Assembly (NCBI RefSeq): GCF_036227405.1
Contig: NZ_CP109473.1
Location: 6,696,001-6,760,000 of the forward strand
Length of the DNA stretch: 64,000 bases
From: Streptomyces sp. NBC_01460
GTDB taxonomy: Bacteria; Actinomycetota; Actinomycetes; Streptomycetales; Streptomycetaceae
Direction of reading: 5' to 3'
Under the pieces are notes generated by a model. It did no database searches. It was given only the letters and a program-made list of their open reading frames with translations, and had not been told where the DNA came from. This document shows positions 34,545 through 43,112 of the stretch, in pieces. A program made the translations under genes and the position numbers. Position 1 is the stretch's first letter. Each line of letters opens with the position of its first letter.

Positions 34545-36182
34545 CTAGCCCTCCTGGGCGCGCGCCCGCTCCACGACCGTGGCCAGATCCAGACTGTGCG
34601 GCAGCGTCCCGAAGGCGGAACCCCAGTCCCCGCCCAGCCGTGAGGCGCAGAACGCGTCAGCGACCTCCGGCGGTGCCCAGCGGAGCAGCAGCGAGCCCTG
34701 CAGCACCAGGGCCATCCGCTCGACCAGCCGTCGTGCCCGCGCCTCCGCACCGTCCAGATCCGCCAGCTCGGTCAGCAGGTCCTTGATCGCCGCGTCCAGC
34801 CGGTGGTCGGCGCCGCGCGCCGTGCCGACCTCCCTCAGGAAGGCGTCGAGCGCCCCCGACTCACGCTGCAGGGCACGCAGCACATCGAGGGCCTGTACGT
34901 TGCCCGAGCCCTCCCAGATCGAGTTGAGCGGCGCCTCGCGCAGCAGCCGGGGCATCCCGGACTCCTCGACGTAGCCGTTGCCGCCGAGGCACTCCAGGGC
35001 TTCCCCGACCACCGCTGCGCACCGCTTCGTCACCCAGTACTTGGCGGCCGGCACCGCGATCCGCAGGAAGGCCCGTTCCGTCTCCGTGTCCGCGTCGTAC
35101 GCGGCGGCCAGCCGCAGCGCGAGCGTCGTCGCCGCCTCCGACTCCAGGGCCAGGTCCGCCAGGACGTTGCGCATCAGCGGTTTCTCGATCAGCAGCCCGC
35201 CGAACGCGCTGCGGTAGGCACTGTGGTGGATCGCCTGCGCCACCGCCTGGCGCATCAGCGCCGCCGAACCGACCACGCAGTCCAGCCGGGTCGCCGCCAC
35301 CATCTCGATGATGGTGCGGACCCCGCGCCCCTCCTCACCGACCCGGCGGGCCCACGTCCCGTCGAACTCGACCTCGCTCGACGCGTTGGACCGGTTGCCC
35401 AGCTTGTCCTTGAGGCGCTGGATCGCGAACACGTTGCGGGCGCCGTCCGGCAGGACCCGGGGCACGAGGAAGCAGCTCAGCCCGCCCGGCGCCTGCGCCA
35501 GCACCAGGAAGCCGTCGGACATGGGCGCGGAGCAGAACCACTTGTGGCCGGTGAGCAGGTACTCCCCGTCGCCGGCCAGTGGCTCGGCCCGGGTGGTGTT
35601 GGACCGCACGTCGGTGCCGCCCTGCTTCTCCGTCATGCCCATCCCGAAGAGCACACCGGCCTTCTGCGCCGGCGGCCGCAGCCCCTCCTCGTACACGTGC
35701 GAGGTCAGCAGCGGCTCCCACTCCGCGGCCAGCGCGGGGTCGGTGCGCAGCGCCGGGACCGCCGCGTGCGTCATCGACAGCGGGCATCCATGACCCGCCT
35801 CGGCCTGGGTCCAGACCAGGAATCCCGCCGCGCGCCGGACATGACCCCCCTGCCTGCCCCAGGCGTCCGTCAGCCCGGCCGAGACCGCGTGCCCCAGCAG
35901 CCGGTGCCACGCGGGGTGGAAGTCCACCTCGTCGACGCGGTTGCCGTACCGGTCGTGCGTCCGCAGTTTCGGCGGGTTCTCATCGGCCTCGGCGCCCCAC
36001 CGCTGGGCCTGGAGGGAGCCGGCGGACCGGCCCAGCCCGCCGAGTTCCTCCCGGGCCTCGTCGAGGATTCCGGGCGCGAGATGCCGCTCGACGGCCTCCG
36101 TCAGCGCCCGGTCCGCGGCGAAGACGTCGTAGCCGGTCAGCGGCGGGACCTGGTTGGTCACTGTGTGGGTGCTAGGTGCCAT
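34545..36182 (-). CDS. Acyl-CoA dehydrogenase, AidB-like
   Basis: A 545-residue FAD-dependent dehydrogenase of the AidB/isovaleryl-CoA dehydrogenase group. Motifs: GMGMTEKQGGTDVRSNTT (flavin/substrate region), LTGHKWFCSAPMSDGFLV, and the C-terminal ECLGGNGYVEESGMPRLLREAPLNSIWEGSGNV (shortened in reading to LGGNGYVEESGMPRLLRE). Length exceeds classic acyl-CoA dehydrogenases, as in AidB. E. coli AidB protects DNA under alkylation stress; the activity here is not known. It is divergent from the BrkB-type gene with only 17 bases between the start codons. Confidence 0.85.
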   Translation of the reverse strand: MAPSTHTVTNQVPPLTGYDVFAADRALTEAVERHLAPGILDEAREELGGLGRSAGSLQAQRWGAEADENPPKLRTHDRYGNRVDEVDFHPAWHRLLGHAVSAGLTDAWGRQGGHVRRAAGFLVWTQAEAGHGCPLSMTHAAVPALRTDPALAAEWEPLLTSHVYEEGLRPPAQKAGVLFGMGMTEKQGGTDVRSNTTRAEPLAGDGEYLLTGHKWFCSAPMSDGFLVLAQAPGGLSCFLVPRVLPDGARNVFAIQRLKDKLGNRSNASSEVEFDGTWARRVGEEGRGVRTIIEMVAATRLDCVVGSAALMRQAVAQAIHHSAYRSAFGGLLIEKPLMRNVLADLALESEAATTLALRLAAAYDADTETERAFLRIAVPAAKYWVTKRCAAVVGEALECLGGNGYVEESGMPRLLREAPLNSIWEGSGNVQALDVLRALQRESGALDAFLREVGTARGADHRLDAAIKDLLTELADLDGAEARARRLVERMALVLQGSLLLRWAPPEVADAFCASRLGGDWGSAFGTLPHSLDLATVVERARAQEG

Positions 36183-36199
36183 GCCGATACGGTAAGGAG

Positions 36200-37327
36200 G
36201 TGCAGGCAGCAAATGAAACACCCGAGCGGCCACCGGGCCGGCTCCACCGGGCTCGCGTCCTCTACCGCAACGTGTCGAAGCGGCAGATGGCATGGCAGTT
36301 GCTCAAGGACACGGTCAACTCGTGCATCGAGTACCGCATCCTGGGCCTCGCGGCGGAGGCCGCGTTCTTCACCCTGCTGTCCCTGCCCCCGCTGCTGCTC
36401 GGCCTGATCGGGCTGCTCGGGTACGTCGACGACTGGACGGCCACCACCACGGTCGCCTCCATCGAGCGCAACATCCTGGGCGCGGTGCAGACGGTGCTGT
36501 CCGAGCGGGGTGTCAACGACATCGCCAAACCGCTCATAGCCGACGTGACCACGGGCGCGCGCCCCGACGTCATCTCCCTCGGCTTCGCGATTGCGCTCTG
36601 GTCGGGTTCACGTGCGGTGAACGTCTTCATCGACACCATCACCGTGATGTACGGGCTCGACGGCCACCGCGGCATCGTCAAGACCCGGCTGCTCGCCTTC
36701 CTGCTGTACGTGGTCGCCCTGCTGCTGGGGGCGGTGGTGCTGCCGCTGCTGGTGGTGGGCCCCGACCGGGTGGTGGAGTTCGTCCCGTGGGGCACCGAGG
36801 TGCTGGCCGTCATGTACTGGCCGCTGGTCATCGTCCTGTCCATCGCCTTCCTGACGACGCTCTACCACGTGTCCGTCCCGGTCCGTTCGCCGTGGATAGA
36901 GGACGTGCCCGGGGCGCTCGTGGCGCTCGGCATGTGGGTCCTGGGCAGCTTCCTGCTGCGGATCTACCTCACGAGCACCGTCGAAGGACCCACCATCTAC
37001 GGGTCGTTGGCCGCACCCATCGCCGTCCTGCTCTGGATAGGTATCTCCGCTTTCGCCGTACTCGTCGGTGCCGCGGTGAACGCGGCGATCGACCGTGTCT
37101 GGCCCTCGCTGGCCACCGCAGCGGCACGCGAGGTCACCGAGCGCGCACGGGCGGCGCAGGCCGCCGAACTCCTCGCCCGTACCCAGGCGGCGAACTGGGA
37201 CGCGTACGCGGACGACGACGAGGACGTGTCCATGCCCTCCGAATTCCCCGAGCGCTGGTCCCGCTTCCTGCCCCCGGACGACGTGAAGTCCCGTCTCCAC
37301 GGCAACCGCGACAAGGACGCCCCCTGA
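36200..37327 (+). CDS. YihY/BrkB-family membrane protein
   Basis: A 375-residue inner-membrane protein of the YihY/BrkB family with six hydrophobic segments, beginning AAEAAFFTLLSLPPLLLGLIGLLGYV; the conserved FWSGSRAV-type stretch (ALWSGSRAVNVFIDTI) and IYGSLAAPIAVLLWIGISAFAVLVGAA fit well. The C-terminal 80 residues are cytoplasmic and charged. Function is not settled (transport or envelope maintenance). The start is uncertain: GTG 36200 (MQAANETPERPP by family comparison) sits right after AAGGAG, and an in-frame GTG at 36176 is possible. Confidence 0.85.
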   Translation: MQAANETPERPPGRLHRARVLYRNVSKRQMAWQLLKDTVNSCIEYRILGLAAEAAFFTLLSLPPLLLGLIGLLGYVDDWTATTTVASIERNILGAVQTVLSERGVNDIAKPLIADVTTGARPDVISLGFAIALWSGSRAVNVFIDTITVMYGLDGHRGIVKTRLLAFLLYVVALLLGAVVLPLLVVGPDRVVEFVPWGTEVLAVMYWPLVIVLSIAFLTTLYHVSVPVRSPWIEDVPGALVALGMWVLGSFLLRIYLTSTVEGPTIYGSLAAPIAVLLWIGISAFAVLVGAAVNAAIDRVWPSLATAAAREVTERARAAQAAELLARTQAANWDAYADDDEDVSMPSEFPERWSRFLPPDDVKSRLHGNRDKDAP

Positions 37328-37352
37328 AAGCTCCTCCGATAGCCTGGTGACC

Positions 37353-38114
37353 ATGGGCGCACGGTACGAGGAGCGGGCATCGCGCTTCGGCGGCGCGGTC
37401 CTCTGGACCTGGTGCGGATCGCGTGACCCCGCGAGGCCGGTGCTCCCCGACGGCTGCATGGACCTGCTGTGGGCCGGTGACCGGCTCCTGGTGGCAGGCC
37501 CCGACACCCGCGCGTTCACCCCGGCCGCGGCGCTCTCCGGCAGCTGCTCCGGCATCCGCTTCGCCCCCGGCACCGCGCCCGCGCTCCTGGGCGTGCCGGC
37601 GCACGAGCTGCGCGACCGCCGGGTCGCCCTCGACGCCCTCTGGCCGGGCCGGGAGGTCCGCGGGCTCACCGAGCGGATCGCCGCTGCGGGTGACCCGGCC
37701 GCCGCACTCGAGGACATCGCCCTGCGCCGGGCGGCCGGCACCACACCCCCCGACCCGCTCACCGAGGCCGTCGCCGCGCAGCTGCGGCAGGGCCGTTCCG
37801 TCGCCGACACCGCGCGCGGCGTCGGGCTCGGCGCCCGCCAGCTCCACCGCCGTTCCCTCGCCGCCTTCGGCTACGGCCCCAAGACCCTGGCCAGGGTCCT
37901 GAGGCTCCAGCGCGCCCTGGCCCTCGTCCGGCGGGGAACGCCGTACGCCGAGGCCGCGTACGCCGCCGGCTGCACGGACCAGGCGCATCTGGCCCGCGAG
38001 ATGCGGGACCTCGCGGGCACGACGCTCGGCGCCTACCTCGCCGGGACCGGCTACGAGGGGTTGGCGGCGAAGAGCGAGACCGCGCAGCCGTCGGGGTCCA
38101 GGACGACCGCGTAA
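37353..38114 (+). CDS. AraC-type regulator with DUF6597 N-terminus
   Basis: A 253-residue regulator. The N-terminal domain (LPDGCMDLLWAGDRLLVAGPDT) is the DUF6597-type sensor common in streptomycetes, and the C-terminus has the two AraC helix-turn-helices (SVADTARGVGLGARQLHRRSL and AYAAGCTDQAHLAREMRDLAG). Target unknown. It starts 25 bases after the BrkB-type gene. Its last 64 bases overlap the convergent VOC gene, which it may control. Confidence 0.85.
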   Translation: MGARYEERASRFGGAVLWTWCGSRDPARPVLPDGCMDLLWAGDRLLVAGPDTRAFTPAAALSGSCSGIRFAPGTAPALLGVPAHELRDRRVALDALWPGREVRGLTERIAAAGDPAAALEDIALRRAAGTTPPDPLTEAVAAQLRQGRSVADTARGVGLGARQLHRRSLAAFGYGPKTLARVLRLQRALALVRRGTPYAEAAYAAGCTDQAHLAREMRDLAGTTLGAYLAGTGYEGLAAKSETAQPSGSRTTA

Positions 38115-38446
38115 CGCTGCCCCCACACGGCGTCCCAGGGCTCCAGGTGGCCCGCGTAACCGGCGGCGGTCAGATCGGCGTACACCGAGTCGACCTCCGA
38201 GGGGCCCTCGCAGAGGAAGGCGAGCCCGAGGCGCTCTCCGCCCTTGGCCCCCGTCCAGTCCGGGTCGAAGGAACGGACGACGTCCTCGGTGTCCCACAGC
38301 AGGCGCTGCCCTCCGGGAAGGGCCACCTCGACATGGGGGGCCGACTCGGCCCCGGCGGGGATGTCGAGCCCGAGCCTGCGGTAGAAGGCGAGCGATGCCG
38401 CCAGGTCGGCGGTGGTGACGGAGATCGCGTCGAGTCGTGGAGTCAT
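38051..38446 (-). CDS. VOC-family (glyoxalase-fold) protein
   Basis: A 131-residue vicinal-oxygen-chelate protein: RLDAISVTTADLAASLAFYRRLGLD at the N-terminus and DAVWGQRYAVVLDPDGCAVSLFA at the C-terminus are typical. Substrate unknown; families include glyoxalases, dioxygenases and bleomycin-type binding proteins. Start ATG 38446 is where the fold begins. The 3' end lies inside the AraC-type gene on the other strand. Confidence 0.85.
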   Translation of the reverse strand: MTPRLDAISVTTADLAASLAFYRRLGLDIPAGAESAPHVEVALPGGQRLLWDTEDVVRSFDPDWTGAKGGERLGLAFLCEGPSEVDSVYADLTAAGYAGHLEPWDAVWGQRYAVVLDPDGCAVSLFAANPS

Positions 38447-38524
38447 GGGACGACCGTAGGCCGGGGCCCGCCCCCGGGTCTTGTACGAAACGGTCACGGG
38501 CTCACGCCCCCGGATGTCCCGGCC

Positions 38525-39817
38525 TCACCGCCCGGGCAGGTCGACGGTGACGCGGCCGGGTCCCTCACCGCCCGCCGCCGGTCCGGGGTCCCGGCCGGCG
38601 GACCGCAGGAAGACGTTCTCGGGGTAGAGCCGGCCGAGCAGCGCCAGTGCGACGAGGCCGTCCTGGCCGGTGGCGTCCACCGTGACGTCGTCGTCCTGCG
38701 TCCACACCAGCCCGGGTGCGCTCAGCACCGCCCAGAGGCCGGCGGTCCGGGCGGTGCCGGCCGTCGCGGTGCCCGGGGCGGGGGCCGGACGGGCGAAGCG
38801 GTGCCCGCGCAGCGCCTGCCCGAGGTCCGCGTGTGCGGTCCTGTCCCCGAGGGTCACCTCGATCCGCGCGGTACGGGTGCCGTCGACGGCCGGACCGGTG
38901 ACGACCCGGCCGGTGACCCGTCCCTCCTCCCCGGCCCCGGCAGGCAGATCCGCGGCCGGGGTGCGGGGTTCGGCGTAGCAGTCGGCCGCTTCGGCGACGT
39001 ACGTGGTCGTGCCCTCCGACGCTTCCGAGGCAGGGGCCGGGGCCGAGGGGCGCCAGGTCAGCAGGTGCCTGGGCGCGGTGAGGGGCTCTCCGTCGAGGAC
39101 GGCCGGCAGGGCGGTGCCGCCCTCGTGGCCGAACCCGTATCCCGCGGGGCCGGAGCCGCCGGTCACGACGTGCCGGGCGAAGTCCACGACGGCGGTGTGC
39201 CGGATCCGGCGGACCAGGAGCTCGGTGAGGAAGCGGTCGCGGCCCTGCTCGACGGGGCGGAGCCCTTCCGGGGTGACGCGGAGCGGGACCTCCTGCCAGT
39301 TGGTGAAGGGCAGCAGGGCGTCGCGGAGCAGGACCATCTGGTGGATCCACTCGTTGTAGAGCTGGATCGTGACGGGCCCGCCACGGCGGCCCATGAGCAG
39401 ATCGGTCGCGGGGTGGGTGAGCAGGTGCCCGTAGCAGTGACTCCGTACGACCAGCGGGCCCGCCGGCAGCGGGATCGGATCGGCCAGCAGCCGGCGCAGG
39501 GCCGTGACCGACCACGCGGCGATCTCCCGGCCGATCGTCTCGGCCTGCGCGCCCAGTTCGCGGACCGCCGACGAGCTGTCGGGGCCGACGGCCAGCGGCA
39601 GGGAGGTCTCCCGGGTGCCGAGGGCGAGCGTCGCGCGGATCTGGGCCTCCAGCACGTCGCCGTCGGCCTCCCGCAGGGCGTTGTCGTCGATGACGCCCTG
39701 CAGCAGTGGCTCCGCGCCGGCGAAGAACTGGCGGGCGGTCATGGCCCCTTCCGCCGGGAAGGTGTTCCACCGGGAGCCGCCGAGGGCGGGTGCGGTCGAG
39801 GTCGGCGAGAGGTGCAT
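38525..39817 (-). CDS. Unrecognised 430-aa protein
   Basis: I cannot place this in a family. Visible features: no signal peptide or membrane segment; a helical first half with HCYGHLLTHPATDLLMGRRGG, LYNEWIHQMVLLRDALLPF and DRFLTELLVRRIRHTAVVDFA; then a Pro/Ala-rich beta-like second half ending LYPENVFLRSAGRDP. The histidines and RxxRH-type motifs could form an active site, but this is speculation. The start is well set by GGAGG five bases upstream of ATG. Coding GC3 and codon use match neighbours. A TetR gene lies directly upstream on the same strand, sharing an 8-base promoter motif. Confidence 0.7.
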   Translation of the reverse strand: MHLSPTSTAPALGGSRWNTFPAEGAMTARQFFAGAEPLLQGVIDDNALREADGDVLEAQIRATLALGTRETSLPLAVGPDSSSAVRELGAQAETIGREIAAWSVTALRRLLADPIPLPAGPLVVRSHCYGHLLTHPATDLLMGRRGGPVTIQLYNEWIHQMVLLRDALLPFTNWQEVPLRVTPEGLRPVEQGRDRFLTELLVRRIRHTAVVDFARHVVTGGSGPAGYGFGHEGGTALPAVLDGEPLTAPRHLLTWRPSAPAPASEASEGTTTYVAEAADCYAEPRTPAADLPAGAGEEGRVTGRVVTGPAVDGTRTARIEVTLGDRTAHADLGQALRGHRFARPAPAPGTATAGTARTAGLWAVLSAPGLVWTQDDDVTVDATGQDGLVALALLGRLYPENVFLRSAGRDPGPAAGGEGPGRVTVDLPGR

Positions 39818-39921
39818 TGGTTCCTCCGGGGTGAGGCGGGTCGTGGACGGTGCGGGTCTCGTCGGGGGAGCGGGGCCGCTCCCTGCCGAGGGAGAGCAAG
39901 GGGGGGCTTTCCGGGCCTTTT

Positions 39922-39929
39922 CTGGAACG
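39922..39929. promoter_or_regulatory. Shared CGTTCCAG motif, promoter of the unknown 430-aa gene
   Basis: On the minus strand CGTTCCAG (in GGACGTTCCAGAAA) lies about 105 bases upstream of the unknown gene. The same 8-mer occurs in front of the TetR gene (40554-40561), suggesting a common operator. Confidence 0.4.
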
Positions 39930-39956
39930 TCCGATACAGATTGAGGCCATGGAGAA

Positions 39957-40535
39957 TCAGTCGAGGGCGCCCAGCGCGACCTCCACGAGGGGTTCGAGGG
40001 CGCGGGCGTCCGGTGTGATCTTCGAGGACACGAGCAGTCCGCCCAGGAAGGTGACGAAGAAGGCGGCCAGTGTGTGAGGGTCGTGGCGTGTCGAGATCTC
40101 GCCCCGCTCGGCCGCCCCGCGCAGCAGGTCGGTGAGCGCCTCCCGGCCGGCTTCCTGGATGTCCCGCACGGTGCGCCGGGTGGTCGGATCCGCCGGTGCG
40201 CGCTCGCAGACGGCGTTGGTCGCCAGGCAGCCCCGGCCGTCGTGCCCGACCCCGATCCTGATGCGCTCGACCAGGAGGGCCCGGATCGCCGACCGCACGT
40301 CCGTCCCCTCGTCCAGGCTGCGCAGGGCGTCCGCCGCGAGGGTGGTCCGGTAGTGCTCCAGTGTGGCCCGGTACAGGCCGTCCTTGTCGCCGAACGCCGC
40401 GTACAGCGACCCCTGGCCGATGCCGAGGTGTGCGGTCAGGTCGCGCACCGAGGTCGCCTCGTAGCCGCGCGTCCAGAACAGGTCCATCGCGCGGCTCACC
40501 GCCGCCTCGGTGTCGAACTCCCGCGTCCTCGCCAT
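39957..40535 (-). CDS. TetR-family transcriptional regulator
   Basis: A 192-residue repressor with an N-terminal helix-turn-helix (AVSRAMDLFWTRGYEATSVRDLTAHLGIGQGSLYAAFGDKDGLY, read in two parts) and a C-terminal ligand domain of the TetR_C_16/YcdC-like type, containing GRGCLATNAVCER, whose two cysteines are common in this subgroup. It lies upstream of the unknown 430-residue gene, 139 bases apart. The start is ATG 40535, where the family begins. Confidence 0.88.
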   Translation of the reverse strand: MARTREFDTEAAVSRAMDLFWTRGYEATSVRDLTAHLGIGQGSLYAAFGDKDGLYRATLEHYRTTLAADALRSLDEGTDVRSAIRALLVERIRIGVGHDGRGCLATNAVCERAPADPTTRRTVRDIQEAGREALTDLLRGAAERGEISTRHDPHTLAAFFVTFLGGLLVSSKITPDARALEPLVEVALGALD

Positions 40536-40553
40536 ACGTTCAAGGTATCCCAA

Positions 40554-40561
40554 CTGGAACG
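40554..40561. promoter_or_regulatory. TetR autoregulatory operator candidate
   Basis: Upstream of the TetR gene the minus strand reads GAGCGAGCGTTCCAGTTGG. GAGCG-AG-CGTTC is an imperfect inverted repeat of the kind many TetR proteins bind, and CGTTCCAG recurs before the unknown gene. Confidence 0.4.
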
Positions 40562-40648
40562 CTCGCTCAAGAAATGCGCGGGAAGGGCTCGGGGCCGCCC
40601 CGTCGTCGATGGCGCGGCGGCCCCGGTTCCCTGCCGTGAGCGAGCGGC

Positions 40649-42193
40649 CTACCGGTCGTCCGTGAGGCCCGTGCAGTCGGCGGGCGTGGTGCCCGGATCC
40701 GTCAGGGACAGGCCGAGCTGCGCCCGTTCGGTGAGCCAGCGGGTCGGCCGGTACCTCGGGTCTCCGGTCGTCGCGTGCAGTGCCCGCTGCAGGTCCAGCA
40801 GACGCCCGGCGCCGATGCGGTCGCCCCAGGCCAGCGGGCCCACGGGGTAACCGAGGCCGGTCGTCACGGCGAGGTCGATGTCCGCCGGGGTGGCCAGCGA
40901 GCGCTCCGCGATCGACGTGGCCACCGCGACCACGGAGGCGAGCAGCCGCTGCGCCACCGAACCCGCGGTGTCCCGCACGACCGAGACGGCGCGGGGCTCC
41001 TCGCCCTCCGGCGCGCGCGCCAGTACCGCGCGGGCGTCCCGTGCGGCGGCCGGGTCGGCCGCGGGGGTCACCGCGAGGACCCGGCGGCGGCCCGCCGCCG
41101 GCAGGGGGTCCACGCCGAAGGTGCGTGCGGCGGGCAGCCCCAGCGAGGACACCGCCGCCGCCACCGTGGTGCCCCACACGGGGACCAGGACCACCGCGTC
41201 CTCCGAGGGCTCCGGGCCGCTCTCGACCGCGGCCCCGGCGGCGGTCAGCGCGCCCCGCAACTCCTCGCTCTCCGCGCCCGCCACGAACACCGGACGGCCG
41301 GAGTCGCCCGTCACCGGGGGTTCCGGGGCCGCGGCGGGTGCCTCGGGGCCGTAGGTGAACCAGCCCTGTCCGGTCTTGCGGCCGTGCAGACCGGCGGTCA
41401 CCCGGTTCGGGGTGAGGTAGGACGGGCGGAGCCGGTCCTCGTGGCGGAAGCCCTGCCAGATCGAGTCGATCACGGCGGCGGTGACATCGAGCCCCGTGAG
41501 GTCCGTCAGCTCGAACGGGCCCATGCGCAGCCCCAGGACGTCCCGGGCGATCCGGTCGATGTCCGCCGGGCCCGCCACCGACTCCTCCAGCAGCGCCAGG
41601 GCCTCCGTCACCAGGCCCCGGCCTGCGTGGTTGACCAGGAAGCCGGGGGTGTCGGCGACGGTCACCGCGCGATGGCCGCAGCCCTCGACGAGCGCGGCCA
41701 GGGCCGGCGGGATCTCCGGGCGGGTCGCGGCGCCCGGCACGACCTCGACGATCTTCATCAGCGGCACGGGGTTGAAGAAGTGCAGCCCGGCCAGACGGGC
41801 CGGATCCCGCAGCGACGAGGCGATCCGGGTCACCGACAGCGACGAGGTGTTGGTCGCGAAGACGGTGGAGTCCGGCAGTGCCTCCTCCAGCTTCCCGAAC
41901 ACCTCGGCCTTGGTGTCCAGGTCCTCCCGTACGGCCTCGATGACCAGCTCGACCTCCGGGCCCGGGGCCCACGGGTCGTCCAGCGGTACGAGTCGCTCCA
42001 GGGCCCCGGCGGCCTCGCCGGAGCTCGTCCGGCCCTTCTGGACCGCGCGTTCCAGCATGGACCGCACGAAGTCGACGGCCGCTGTCACCGCCTCGGTCCG
42101 GACATCGCAGAGCTCCACGGTGTGCCCGGCGGCCGCGGCCCACTGGGCGATGCCCCGGCCCATGGCTCCGGCTCCGACGATCCTGATACGCAT
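40649..42193 (-). CDS. 3-hydroxyacyl-CoA dehydrogenase (PaaH/FadB-like)
   Basis: A 514-residue NAD-dependent dehydrogenase. Rossmann motif VGAGAMGRGIAQWAA at 6-20; ATNTSSLSVTRIA; LAGLHFFNPVPLMKIVEVV with the catalytic histidine; DTPGFLVNHAGRGLVTEAL; then one 3HCDH domain (RMGPFELTDLTGLDV) and a second near the C-terminus (TTGLGYPVGPLAWGDRIG). No enoyl-CoA hydratase domain is fused. In context it should serve beta-oxidation of an aromatic- or fatty-derived acyl-CoA, with the thiolase at 45191. Confidence 0.88.
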   Translation of the reverse strand: MRIRIVGAGAMGRGIAQWAAAAGHTVELCDVRTEAVTAAVDFVRSMLERAVQKGRTSSGEAAGALERLVPLDDPWAPGPEVELVIEAVREDLDTKAEVFGKLEEALPDSTVFATNTSSLSVTRIASSLRDPARLAGLHFFNPVPLMKIVEVVPGAATRPEIPPALAALVEGCGHRAVTVADTPGFLVNHAGRGLVTEALALLEESVAGPADIDRIARDVLGLRMGPFELTDLTGLDVTAAVIDSIWQGFRHEDRLRPSYLTPNRVTAGLHGRKTGQGWFTYGPEAPAAAPEPPVTGDSGRPVFVAGAESEELRGALTAAGAAVESGPEPSEDAVVLVPVWGTTVAAAVSSLGLPAARTFGVDPLPAAGRRRVLAVTPAADPAAARDARAVLARAPEGEEPRAVSVVRDTAGSVAQRLLASVVAVATSIAERSLATPADIDLAVTTGLGYPVGPLAWGDRIGAGRLLDLQRALHATTGDPRYRPTRWLTERAQLGLSLTDPGTTPADCTGLTDDR

Positions 42194-42309
42194 GGCGGTG
42201 ACGTCCTCTCGGCAGATGTGGTCGGTCGATGGCGGAGACGGTGGACGCGGTCGGGCCGGTGAAGACAGGCACGCCCGCGAGGGAGAGGGCGAAGGCGGTC
42301 GCCCTCGGG

Positions 42310-43086
42310 TCAGCGCAGGTAGACGCGGTCGGGATCGACGTCCTCGCGCAGGAGCCGCAGCTCCGCCGCGGTCGGCGGGGGCACGGTGTCGACGGAGTCG
42401 GCGACCCGGAGGTCCCAGCCCGTGGCCGCCCGTACCTGATCGACCGTCACCCCCGGGTGTACGGCGACGAGCCGGAGCTCCTCCCCGACGCCTGCCCGGG
42501 CCAGGATGCCCAGCTCGGTGATGACCCGGGTGACCCCCGCGCCCAGCGGCCGGATGCCCTCGGCCAGCGCGCGGTCCGGGCCCGGTGTGGTGCAGAAGTC
42601 CAGGGTCCCGGTGAACGAGCGCGGGTTGTGACGGCGCATCACCACGAAGACCTCACGGGAGTTGGCCATCACCTCGACGGCGCCCCCGGACCCGGGGAGA
42701 CGCACCGTGGGGCTCTCCCAGTCGCCGATCACCGAGGTGTTCAGATTGCCCCACCGGTCGATCTGTGCGGCGCCGAGGAAGCCGACGTCGATGTGGCCGC
42801 CCTGGAGCACGCAGCCGAACAGCGCCGGCATCGACAGCACGGCCTCCGCGCCCGAGATGAGCACGGAGTCGGCGATGGTCTCCGGGAGGTGGGAGGGGTG
42901 CGCCCCGCAGACCCCGGACTCGTACACGACCTCGATAAGCGGCGCGACCGTCAGATGGGCGAGCTCGGTCGCGAGCGTGGGCAGCCCGATGCCGGCGAAC
43001 ACCGTGCGCCGGGAGGCCAGTTCGCGGGAGGCGACGACCGAGAGCAGCTCGGACGAGGTGACGGCCTCCGGTGCGGTGGTGGTCAT
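42310..43086 (-). CDS. pcaJ: 3-oxoadipate CoA-transferase, subunit B (CatJ/PcaJ type)
   Basis: A 258-residue beta subunit. VFAGIGLPTLATELAHL, the catalytic-glutamate strand EVVYESGVCGAHPSHLP, LQGGHIDVGFLGAAQIDRWGNLNTS and VSLHPGVT-like sequence (VAVHPGVTVDQV) match CatJ of Pseudomonas, more than classic PcaJ. It transfers CoA from succinyl-CoA to 3-oxoadipate with subunit A. GGAAGGA precedes the ATG. It lies 26 bases downstream of subunit A. Confidence 0.82.
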   Translation of the reverse strand: MTTTAPEAVTSSELLSVVASRELASRRTVFAGIGLPTLATELAHLTVAPLIEVVYESGVCGAHPSHLPETIADSVLISGAEAVLSMPALFGCVLQGGHIDVGFLGAAQIDRWGNLNTSVIGDWESPTVRLPGSGGAVEVMANSREVFVVMRRHNPRSFTGTLDFCTTPGPDRALAEGIRPLGAGVTRVITELGILARAGVGEELRLVAVHPGVTVDQVRAATGWDLRVADSVDTVPPPTAAELRLLREDVDPDRVYLR

Positions 43087-43112
43087 GTCCCGTTCCTTCC
43101 CCCGCGGCGCGC

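Noticed and set aside
41047..42262. Plus-strand open frames across the 3-hydroxyacyl-CoA dehydrogenase gene
   Set aside because: Antisense shadows without domain content; the minus-strand gene has complete Rossmann and 3HCDH motifs.
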